From positions 1 to 12,437 of the forward strand of contig JAYMGJ010000175.1 in NCBI GenBank assembly GCA_037178675.1: a stretch of 12,437 nucleotides of DNA. Reading direction: 5' to 3'. A model generated the notes under the pieces. The model did no database searches. It saw only the letters and a program-made list of their open reading frames with translations, and was not told the DNA's origin. Positions 1 through 6,896 of this stretch are shown here, piece by piece; the first letter of the stretch is position 1; each line of letters begins with the position of its first letter. The position numbers and the translations under genes are program-made. This stretch comes from Scleroderma bovista (lineage: Eukaryota; Basidiomycota; Agaricomycetes; Boletales; Sclerodermataceae).

Positions 1-2
1 GA

Positions 3-302
3 TTCCAGATTCTCATAGTCCCTCCCAAATATGGTATGGACATTCAAGCTCACCTTCCACCTGCACTTTGCTGCATCCACAACATCATTTGCAAGCATGA
101 TCCAATGGAATTAGATGATATTGAAGCTGCTGTAGTTGTTGTGCCTCCCCACAAATCAGAAGCCACCATTGGCTCGATTGCTGATGGTGTTCCTACTAGT
201 GCTGATCATGATTGGATGTCCACAAAACAGGCTGGAATTGCACAAGATATTTGGGTTAGTTACATTGCAGAACAATTGCAGAGGGGTGACCCAGTAGTTT
301 AA
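3..302 (+). CDS. PIF/Harbinger-type transposase, C-terminal part (gene enters from the left edge)
   Basis: The frame is open from base 3 and ends with a TAA at 300-302; it gives about 99 residues. The upstream part, including any DDE catalytic residues, lies outside the window. The segment ILIVPPKYGMDIQAHLPPAL followed by CCIHNIICKHDP resembles the tail of PIF/Harbinger (DDE_Tnp_4, HARBI1-like) transposases, where an xMDIQAxLxPAL...HNFI...DP block follows the last catalytic acid. The final ~30 residues (KQAGIAQDIWVSYIAEQL) look like the terminal helix of these proteins. Its convergent neighbour, 57 bp away, is a Myb/SANT-like gene; PIF/Harbinger elements typically encode exactly this pair. 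The family call rests on recognition of a C-terminal fragment, so it is good but not certain. The ATG at 36 is internal, not the start. Confidence 0.62.
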   Translation, partial: FQILIVPPKYGMDIQAHLPPALCCIHNIICKHDPMELDDIEAAVVVVPPHKSEATIGSIADGVPTSADHDWMSTKQAGIAQDIWVSYIAEQLQRGDPVV

Positions 303-359
303 CGAACATCTGTACACAGCTGTTGCAGTAGCACAGCTCAAATTCTCATAACATTCACA

Positions 360-1205
360 TCACACAAATACAATAGATGCATGGGACATAGATGGTGGAT
401 GCGCTTGTTGGGGAGAGGTCATCTCCACATCGTTGTTGGTTCTTGAAACACTGTCTTGAGCTGGTGCCTCCTGTACTGCAGAAGATGCAGAAGATGTGGG
501 TGGAACACCAGGAATGTCTGTAGGAATATCTGTAGGGGTGGAGGGGACCCCAACAGTACTGCCACTTCCCTCTCCACCTTCACTCTCACTAGTGGAAACA
601 CTGAGCATAGTGTCTCTGGAAGACCATGGCTCATCAATGCTTAATGCAGAAAAGTGGTTCAAACCCTTGCCCTTGGAGGGCATGAGTTGTTTCATCCTAT
701 TGTAGTATGGCCAGCCCTTGGTTTTGAAAGGCATTGCATCCTTGTATTTCTATAGATATTGCCATTAGTGCCAGGATGTGTTACTTGTTATTGCATAGAG
801 TGTACCTTAACAAAGTTGTCCCATATCCCCTGACTTTCAAGCCCAATGTTAGCCCCTAACTCAAGCGAATATGTGAATCCAGATGTGTTGACAATACGAT
901 CGACAACCTTGTATGTCTTTCTCATCTGGCTATCATATCAGCCTATTCCATTAATAAACTTACTGAAAACTACGCACTCTTTGCCACTTCTCTTTGCATG
1001 CTCTAGAAGTCTTGGGTCCCCCTTTGACAGGGTTGGGGAGCTGAGTAGCAATGGTATTCCAGAACACCACTTTGAAATTGAGGCTATCACCAGCAGAAGG
1101 TTTGTGGGCAACAACCAGATCAAGAAGTATATAGGTATCCACAGCTGACCATGATACTTGAGGGATTGAAGTGTCCGATTTGCTCTTGGAGGATTTATGA
1201 ACCAT
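360..1205 (-). CDS. Myb/SANT-like DNA-binding protein, three exons
   Basis: Exons on the minus strand are 1205-964, 929-806 and 749-360. They sum to 756 nt, giving 251 residues and a TGA at 362-360. Intron 1 (963-930, 34 nt) has GTAAGT...TAG and a CTGAT branch-like site; intron 2 (805-750, 56 nt) has GTACAC...TAG. Residues ~15-80 carry three spaced tryptophans (W19, W49, W74, in VSW, VFW, KEKW), the trihelix or Myb/SANT-like signature. The lysine/serine-rich N terminus (KSSKSKS) and Ser/Thr/Pro-rich C-terminal ~100 residues look disordered. In PIF/Harbinger transposons the Myb-like partner binds DNA and brings the transposase to the nucleus and element ends; this role is inferred from the convergent transposase gene. 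No stop interrupts the spliced frame. Intron 1 is unusually short, so its borders need transcript support. Confidence 0.6.
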
Positions 1206-1379
1206 AATGATGCTGATGCGCTTCAGGTGGTGGTGAGCAGATCAGAGTTAAAACTCCACTAGAACACTGCAGCTTATGTCATGCACACTGTGGTTTTTTG
1301 TTGTGGTTTTTCACCGAGGTTTTCACTGTGACTCCGCACCTGAACTAGCTCTTAAGTGTCAAAAGAATATGGATGGATA
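1206..1379. other. Non-coding stretch upstream of the Myb-like gene
   Basis: No ORF or RNA gene was recognised. On the minus strand this is the 5' flank of the Myb-like gene and would hold its promoter. No clear TATA box was seen. Confidence 0.4.
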
Positions 1380-1960
1380 GAGCTAATGGCCTGGCCAGTC
1401 TGACTTATCTGACTGGTCTTACTGGTCCAATTAGTGTCATTGGTCTGGCTAATCTTGCTAGTCTAATTGGTCTAACTGGTCTGAGTCTCTGAATTGTCTG
1501 GCCACTCTGGCCAGTCTTACTAATGTGACTTGTCTGAGGGCCTGACTGGTCTGGTTGGTCTGGATTGTCTTAACTGTCTGACCAACTCACTGTCTGGGTG
1601 ATCTGATTAGGCTGGGTGGTCTGGGTGGTCTGGATGGTCTTGACTGTCTGACTGACTTACAGTCTGGGTGGTCTGACAGGTCTGACAGGTCTGGATGGTC
1701 TTAACTGACTGACTGACTTACTGCCTGAGTGGTCTGAGTGGTCTGACTGGTCTGGATTGTCTTAACTGTCTGGGTGGTCTGACTGGTCTGGAGTGGTCTG
1801 GACTGTCTGATTGTCTGACAGGCTGGCTGGTCTGGCTGGTCTGACTGGTCTGGTGGTCTGGCCATCTGGTTTCAGACACCCTGGTCTGATGGTCTGGAAT
1901 GGCTTGACTGACTTATCTGACTTATCTATCTTAACTGTCTGATTCCAGACAATCCAGACG
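1380..1960. repeat. Degenerate TGGTCTGA-type tandem array with higher-order period
   Basis: The stretch is built almost entirely from variants of CTGGTCTGACTGGTCTGG and GTCTTAACTGTCTGA. A larger module, GGTCTGGAT(T/G)GTCTT(A/G)ACTG, starts at 1557, 1627, 1688 and 1749, giving periods of 70, 61 and 61 bp. Copies decay towards both edges (TCTAATTGG, TCTTACTGG on the left; TTATCTGAC on the right). There is no ORF of note on either strand. This is a minisatellite-like array; its function is unknown. Confidence 0.75.
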
Positions 1961-1984
1961 CTGTAAGAGAGTTAAGACCAATTG

Positions 1985-2283
1985 TCACCTTGCTGATTTG
2001 AAAGGAAAGGCATGGGAAACTGAATCGGATGGGGTGACCTGTCCAAATGTTGCAGAGGGTAAGTTTGCCTTTGGATTGAATATGGTAAACTCACAGGTTC
2101 ATAGAGGAATGGTGGCATTTGGTCTACAGTATGGCCAGGATGGATGTCTACAATGGAAGGTACAATGGGCTGCGGCATGAATGTGAGTTATTGTTGGATA
2201 ATATTATATTGATACTTACTGTTGAAGTTGCACATGCACCCAGTGTAAACCATCGATGAAGTGTGCACAAGACTGCAACCCAT
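1985..2283 (-). other. Possible small spliced gene fragment, minus strand
   Basis: Two intron-like intervals occur in a row on the minus strand: 2219-2170 (GTAAGTAT...GCCGCAG, 50 nt) and 2094-2039 (GTGAGTTT...GGACAG, 56 nt). The exon between them (2169-2095) is 75 nt and open in the frame reading PIVPSIVDIHPGHTVDQMPP. Downstream, the frame that continues phase 0 stops at a TGA near 1985. The upstream exon has no ATG in the matching frame; the ATG at 2283-2281 leads to a stop in the middle exon. TATA-like sequence lies upstream (near 2355-2390, minus strand). No family was recognised. Chance splice motifs in decayed DNA are an equally good explanation. Confidence 0.15.
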
Positions 2284-2372
2284 ATTATTGTAGACTTAGT
2301 AATAGTCCTCTTTAGAGTAGATGTTACATGTCACAGTCACGTGTCACACTATTTGTTGTATATAAACAGTGT

Positions 2373-2560
2373 TCATTGCTTATATAATAAAACAGCTGTT
2401 TTGGCATAGTGCACTTGCTTTAGCACATTGTAGGAGGTGAAGTCGCCTATGTCACCAGTAAAGTGGCAGGATGCACCTGAGTCCAGTAGCCAGATAGTTT
2501 GCTATCATGAACCATTTTTCCCTTACAGCCAGCACACCATTCATCATTTTCATGCAAACA
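2373..2560 (-). pseudogene. Ty1/copia protease remnant
   Basis: On the minus strand, 2501 to 2373 reads TIWLLDSGASCHFTGDIGDF followed by TSYNVLKQVHYAKTA, then a TGA at 2375-2373. The W-LLDSGAS block is the aspartic-protease active site of copia Gag-Pol (catalytic D in DSG). Just upstream, in another frame, 2560-2500 reads DEWCAGCKGKMVHDSK, so a frameshift separates it from the protease. No integrase or RT follows, so only this fragment survives. It is distinct from elements A and B, which use DTGA. The solo LTR at 2573 sits beside it in the opposite orientation. Confidence 0.55.
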
Positions 2561-2567
2561 TGAACAG

Positions 2568-2572
2568 ATATA
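2568..2572. repeat. Target-site duplication ATATA, left copy
   Basis: The five bases before the LTR at 2573 are repeated exactly at 2851-2855 after the LTR end. Confidence 0.88.
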
Positions 2573-2850
2573 TGTTGATATTGAGTGTTTGTGCACTCTT
2601 GTGGTGTTGTGTGGCGCATTTGCAGTGATTACTTCAGCTGTTTCCTTTCCAGGTTGATCAGGTGATTTGTGGCTTTTGTGTTACACTGTTTTTCCTTGTT
2701 TGCTTTGTTTGTGTAGTTGAAATTTTCGTGCCCAGAGTCCTTTCTCTTCAGTCTCTGACACTGGGCACAAGGTCTGTAATCTGTAGCTCTCCTCATAATT
2801 TAGTCTCTGACACTGGGCACAAGTGTCCTCCTTTGTGGTTTATTTGAACA
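2573..2850 (+). mobile_element. Solo copia-type LTR, copy 1 (278 bp)
   Basis: It begins TGTTGATATTGAG and ends TTTATTTGAACA, the TG...CA ends of an LTR. It is flanked by a perfect 5-bp duplication, ATATA, at 2568-2572 and 2851-2855. A TSD on both sides of a single LTR shows a complete insertion later reduced to one LTR by LTR-LTR recombination. It reads as identical to the LTR at 9631-9908. It contains the inverted arm GTGCCCAGAGTC (2728-2739) and two complementary arms GACACTGGGCAC (2757-2768, 2809-2820). Confidence 0.92.
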
Positions 2851-2855
2851 ATATA
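2851..2855. repeat. Target-site duplication ATATA, right copy
   Basis: This exactly matches 2568-2572 and directly follows the terminal CA of the solo LTR. Confidence 0.88.
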
Positions 2856-3640
2856 TACATTGCTCAAGGGGACACAACATGACAAATTGTAGTTACTACT
2901 CACTATATACAGTGCAGGAGTATATCACACATGTAAAGGGAGCATGTCAGTGTCAGTCAGCACATGTGCAGAAGGTACTTGCCTGAAAAAACTGACATCT
3001 GTGCCCATCACCATTGATGTCATGTTGTAACAGTCAAGGATCATCATGTTGAGGAGGTGAAAAGAGAAAGAGGACGAGGAAGGTGGTCGCGAATGCCGCA
3101 AGCACCAAGGAGATCAAGGCTGCCATGGGTGGCTTCTCAGTGGCTGGGCCATTGAGTTGGCCAGACCCAGTCGCGCTGGTCTGTCATATCCATACTTTTC
3201 CCAGTTGCAACTCTGGTCTAACCCTGGCCTGCCTGACCTCTCCTTAGGCATAGATGCAACTCCGGATCTAGTCTGGCCATCTCCAGCCCCATAGCTGCAC
3301 TCCAGCTCAACTCTGGTCACTACATCCATCTCCACCTGAGGACTAACCCCTGTCTTCCTCTAGACACATCTGCAGTCTAACTCTGCCATGTCAAACCTGT
3401 ACCTACCACTTGTTGCTACTCTGGTTTCAGTCCGGCCACTCCCCTTGTCTGGTCTGCAACCTAGCCCAACTCCAGCTGGTACATCCAACTCCGGCTCAGG
3501 TCTGCTCCTGTTCTGCTCCACTTCCCCTGATAGGTCCAATGGCCTTGGACATTTCCATGTCCAACTCCGGACCTTCCTCCGGCTACTCCACCCTTCCTCC
3601 ACCTGTGCACTCCCTCCGCTCTTGCACTTCCTCTGGTCCC
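2856..3640. other. Decayed intergenic DNA with scattered AACTCCGG-like motifs
   Basis: No gene was recognised. From about 3200 the + strand is pyrimidine-rich and carries irregularly spaced variants of AACTCCGG, AACTCTGG and AACTCCAG (for example near 3208, 3257, 3308, 3474, 3487, 3563). A 35-bp segment at 3555-3589 recurs with a few changes at 3649-3682, inside the probable gypsy LTR, so part of this stretch may be older LTR sequence of the same kind. Short ORFs here overlap in several frames and show no family signature. Confidence 0.45.
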
Positions 3641-4272
3641 TGTTACAACCATGTCCAACTCCGGATCTTATCCGGTTACTCCGGTTGCATTGCAGCCCTA
3701 CAGCTCAACTCCGGTCGCTCGTCACTTACTCCGGTCACAGTCGTGCAGATATGCTTCTGCTAACTACGACCCTTGGTCTAGTCTGCTTCCAGTCCTTACC
3801 ACACTTCCCCATCTACCCTGCCTGTTCGTGAGTTCTCTGTGTTCTCGATATATCCTGCACCTTGTATCATTTTCACCGGACCTAGTTTATTTTCACCGGT
3901 CCTGACTTTATTTTCATCGGACCTGACCTAGTACTTTCTCCGGTTATCCCTTGTCCACCTTTTAGGCTGTTTACTTGTCACTGTATATACTCATCCCTAG
4001 TTTTTACTTAGTATAAGTACTCTGTAGATTATCCTGTATTCTCCAGTCTGAAATCAACCATAGTCATTCCTCCTGCTTCCATCTGTCTCCATCTCCACCT
4101 CTGCCTGACCGGAACCTACACAAGGGATCAATGCTCATTGTCCTTAGTTGTTGAATCCAATCGGTCACCAACTCCGGCCAGACTAATCTCTTGTCCACCA
4201 TCTGCCCTCCCCTTCATCTGCTTCTGTCCGGACTTGACCAGACCTCCTACCGGAGTGGACCCGGACTTGACA
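3641..4272 (+). mobile_element. Probable 5' LTR of a decayed Ty3/gypsy element (element G)
   Basis: It starts TGTTACAACC and ends CCGGACTTGACA, 632 bp. The gypsy-type solo LTR at 9122-10024, read on its own (minus) strand, starts TGTCACGACC and ends CCGGTCTTGACA and is 620 bp without its insertion; the start differs here only by C-to-T or G-to-A changes, two of them at CpG. A TATA-like GTATAAGTAC lies at 4011-4020, about 370 bp in; the other LTR has GTATAAATAC about 347 bp in. A Gag frame starts 70 bp downstream. No 3' LTR of this element is in the window, so no TSD test is possible. The start is less sure than the end. Confidence 0.45.
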
Positions 4273-4342
4273 GTATTTCAGACTCACACTTGTGTGGGTT
4301 CACTGTCCCAAACCTCATATGCATATCCAATTCCATTTCCTT

Positions 4343-5164
4343 ATGACCATGACTATGCGCTCTCGCACTTGTACTGTGGTGGCACTTGCTGAAGAAGCAG
4401 GTGCAGTGGATGATCTCCACCTCCCCACCGCCCAATAAGCCCTGTCTAACTGCAGGCAACCTCTGGCTTCTGTAAGCCAATTTAGGAGCTTCACAGCTCG
4501 AAGTCCGGCAGTGTTGATGACTCCGCATCGCGACGCTGCATCTCAGAGCCTTTGTGGTTCTGTAGACCCTGGTCACCATGGATCTGCTCCCAGTGACGAC
4601 TTTCCTTATCATCATGACTCCACTCCAGAATATCGCAACCCCAGTTGATACCAATGGTTTGGCCCCGAGGATGGTCCCAGAGATGATCCAGACAACCCTG
4701 GAGATGACGACAATGATGACAACAACAACAACAACAACTTCGTTGACGCCACGGATGAACTAGATCCTAGTCTAGCTGTTTTCCACAACCTTGCCATCGC
4801 TGTCAACCGCCTCTCCCGCTCCTCTTGCTGGACCAACGACTCCTCTTCCTCCTGTGCCAAAGTCCGTGAACCGGACACCTTCGACGGCACAGACCCCAAA
4901 AAGCTCAGGACCTTCTTGGTCCAGTGTGAGCTCTGCTTCCAGGATCGAGCCAAGGCATTCCGCCTTGATAGGGCAAAGGTAACTTTTGCCCAGTCATACC
5001 TGAAAGGAATGACCCTAGAATGGTTTGAACTGGACCTACTGAACTCTGGTGATCCGGCCAACCGTCCATGCTGGATGGATAGCTGGGTCCACTTCGTGGC
5101 TGAGCTCCAGAGTACCTTTGGACCTCACAACCCCATGGCTGATGCAGAGCATCAATTAGAGCAT
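4343..5164 (+). pseudogene. Ty3/gypsy Gag (capsid region), decayed, of element G
   Basis: One frame runs from the ATG at 4343 to the junction near 5164, broken by TAA at 4436-4438 and TGA at 4646-4648. It reads an Asp/Asn-rich acidic stretch (GDDDNDDNNNNNN, ~4700-4740), then VREPDTFDGTDPKKLRTFLV, FRLDRAKVTFAQSYLKGM and LQSTFGPHNPMADAEHQLEH. These are typical of the retrotransposon-Gag (capsid) domain of Agaricomycete gypsy elements, which forms the particle shell around element RNA. Several Arg positions expected in this family appear as Cys or Trp (SSCWTND), and the stops fit C-to-T change, suggesting loss of methylated CpG. At ~5165 the gypsy sequence stops and copia sequence continues in the same frame. 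Confidence 0.75.
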
Positions 5165-5537
5165 CCCTGCTCCTTTTGCGAATACTTGAATCATTGTGTT
5201 CACAAGTGCCAGAACTTGGTCAAGGCTAAGTCTAATTACTTGTCACAGAAGGGCAGACACTTCAAGAAGGGTGGTGACACTGCCAACAATGCCTCTGATG
5301 CATCAAGCTCCTACCAGCAACCTGCTGACTCGTCCTCTGGCTGCCAGTCTGCTTCTCAGGCCATGGAATTCACTGGAAATGCAAGTCTTCGTTCCTTTGA
5401 CCCCTCCTCCCCTCTGTATCCACTCCAACTCGATGCTGAGGTCCATTGGAATGCAGACACTGGGGCCACTGCTCATATGACCCCCCATCGCCACTGGATC
5501 CACAATTATACTCCAAAATGTGTCCCTGTAAAGTTGG
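5165..5537 (+). pseudogene. Copia Gag zinc knuckle and N-terminal protease of element A
   Basis: Directly after the gypsy Gag junction, CSFCEYLNHCVHKC (5168-5209) forms a CX2CX4HX4C zinc knuckle, the RNA-binding motif of retroelement Gag. A Ser/Gln-rich spacer follows, then EVHWNADTGATAHMTPHRHW (~5440-5500), the aspartic-protease active site with DTGA at its core, which would cleave the polyprotein. The frame is open back through the gypsy Gag to 4649. At 5538 a solo LTR interrupts it; the frame then continues into LTR sequence and ends at a TGA at 5621-5623, adding a hydrophobic Cys-rich tail. Removing the LTR and one TSD copy rejoins the two halves in phase. Confidence 0.8.
5533..5537. repeat. 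Target-site duplication GTTGG, left copy
   Basis: Repeated exactly at 5817-5821 after the solo LTR. It lies inside the protease codons of element A. Confidence 0.88.
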
Positions 5538-5816
5538 TGTTGATATTGAGTGTTTGTGCACTCTTGTTGTGTTGTTGTTGCGCATTTCCTGTGATTACTT
5601 CAGCTGTTTCCTTTCCAGGTTGATCAGGTGATTTGTGGCTTTTGTGTTACATTGTTTTTCTATGTTTGCTTTGTTTGTATAGTTGAAATTTTCGTGCCCA
5701 GAGTCTCTTCTCTTCAGTCTCTGACACTGGGCACTAGGTCTGTATCCTGTAGCTATCCTCTCAATTCAGTCTCTGACACTGGGCACTAGAGTGCTCTTTT
5801 GTGGATTATTTGAACA
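5538..5816 (+). mobile_element. Solo copia-type LTR, copy 2 (279 bp), inside element A protease
   Basis: It begins TGTTGATATTGAG and ends ATTATTTGAACA. It is flanked by a perfect TSD GTTGG at 5533-5537 and 5817-5821. It belongs to a subfamily distinct from copies 1 and 3, with CACTAGG and CACTAGAGTGCTC where they have CACAAGG and CACAAGTGTCC. It has the same inverted arms: 5694-5705 with 5723-5734 and 5775-5786. It lies in the same orientation as its host element. Confidence 0.92.
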
Positions 5817-5821
5817 GTTGG
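5817..5821. repeat. Target-site duplication GTTGG, right copy
   Basis: It matches 5533-5537; element A coding resumes at 5822 in phase with 5537. Confidence 0.88.
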
Positions 5822-6896
5822 CAGACAATAAAATTGTCTATTGTGCTGGGGTGGGGTCTGTGGTGTTTGTACCGGTTAGTGGAGGAAGGAAGCAGTGCCC
5901 TGCCAAGTTTACCAACGTCCTACATGTCCCTGACTTGAGGAATGATTTACTCTCTGTGCTATACTTGTGTCGAAGTAAGGGCTTCCTTGTAAGCATCAAT
6001 GCGACGCAAATGGGCTTCAGACGACCTCCTGGACCTGCCCTCTTTGTGGCAAACATTGGGAACACCAACTGCGCTTTTCTGGATGGAGAAACCGCCCCAC
6101 TGGTTGAATTTGCATCTGCAGCGACAACTATCCCTCTAGACCTCGACTTGTGGCATAGGAGACTTGCCCACCACCACCTGGCTGATGTGAAGACCTTAGT
6201 TCATCGCAACCTTGTCACTGGTATGGCCATAGCCTCAAAGGCAGCTCCTGACCCTATCTGTGAACCATGCCTGGCTGGTAAGATGCATGCCAACCCCTTC
6301 CCTAGCTCCTCTTGGCACGCCTCCAGACCTCTGGAACTTGTCCACAGTGATGTCCAAGATGTAGGCCACCTCTCCATGTCTGGGTATCGATACTGGATCA
6401 CTTTCATCGACGACTACTCGAGATTTCGCTTTGTTATCCCTCTCAAGGCAAAGTCCCAAGCTTTTGAGGCCTTTAAGACGTTCAAGGCCTTTGCTGAGAA
6501 CCAGAGCGAGTGAAAGATCAAGATCCTGCGCGATGACAAGGGAGGGGAGTATATGAGCAACACTTTCATCGATTTTACCACCCAATGCGGCATTCTTTGC
6601 CAGCATACTGTCAGGAATCGACCCCAGCAGAATGGAGTGGGCAGAGCGTGCTAATAGGCTGCTATCCGAGTGCGTTACTGCGATGTTGGGCGAATCTGGT
6701 CTTGCCAAAGGCTTCTGGGGCGACTGCCTTGCTTCTCTAGTCCATGTTTGGAACAGCTTTCCTACTGAGGCTGTCAAGGATGCTACTCCATATGAACTGT
6801 AACATGGGTGCAAGCCTGATGTCTCCCACCTTCGAGTTCGGGGCTGTACTGCCTATGTGCATGTGCAGAAGGACAAGGAGGCGACCTCTGGAGTCT
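5822..6896 (+). pseudogene. Copia integrase region of element A, broken
   Basis: After the LTR the frame continues through the end of the protease (LHVPDLRNDLLSVLYL, ~5920) and the GAG-pre-integrase zinc-binding block LWHRRLAHHHLADVKTLVHR with CEPCLAGKMHANPFP (H..H, CX2C; ~6150-6300). The core has HSDVQD, FIDDYSRF and LRDDKGGEY. Breaks seen: TGA at 6511-6513 (codon after SE), an extra G in the GGG at 6639-6641 right at the NGVAER motif that holds the catalytic Glu, a TAA at 6800-6802 in the expected LWHG motif, and a +1 between 6878 and 6896 before HMEKC. Comparison with element B, whose copy is open here, shows each break. The enzyme joins element cDNA to host DNA; this copy cannot be made whole. 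Confidence 0.85.

Larger units (their letters stand above)
1..1205. mobile_element. Partial PIF/Harbinger DNA transposon (transposase plus Myb-like gene)
   Basis: The convergent transposase and Myb/SANT-like genes match the two-gene organisation known for PIF/Harbinger elements. The left part is outside the window. I could not find a terminal inverted repeat or a 3-bp TSD to the right of 1205, so the right boundary given is only the Myb start codon. The element probably extends some way beyond, perhaps into the repeat array at 1380. Confidence 0.5.

Noticed and set aside
1380..1960. CRISPR-like array
   Set aside because: Units are short, degenerate and contiguous without unique spacers, and the context is eukaryotic.
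2662..2847. 61-codon frame identical at 2662-2847 and 9720-9905
   Set aside because: It lies wholly within the LTR copies, starts with GTG and is shared only because the LTRs are identical; it is not a gene.
3388..3831. 147-codon plus-strand frame in the pyrimidine-rich stretch
   Set aside because: Low-complexity Ser/Leu/Pro translation of repeated CTCC/CCGG motifs; overlapping frames are open too.
4578..4763. ATG frame at 4578 as the Gag start
   Set aside because: It is out of frame with the capsid motifs; its Thr run is the Asn-rich stretch read in another frame.
4612..5061. 149-codon minus-strand frame opposite the gypsy Gag
   Set aside because: Antisense shadow of the Gag frame, with Ser/Leu runs from the Asn/Asp-rich codons and no family signature.
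6235..6813. 192-codon minus-strand frame opposite element A integrase
   Set aside because: Shadow of the integrase frame; the sense strand has clear zinc-binding and core motifs.
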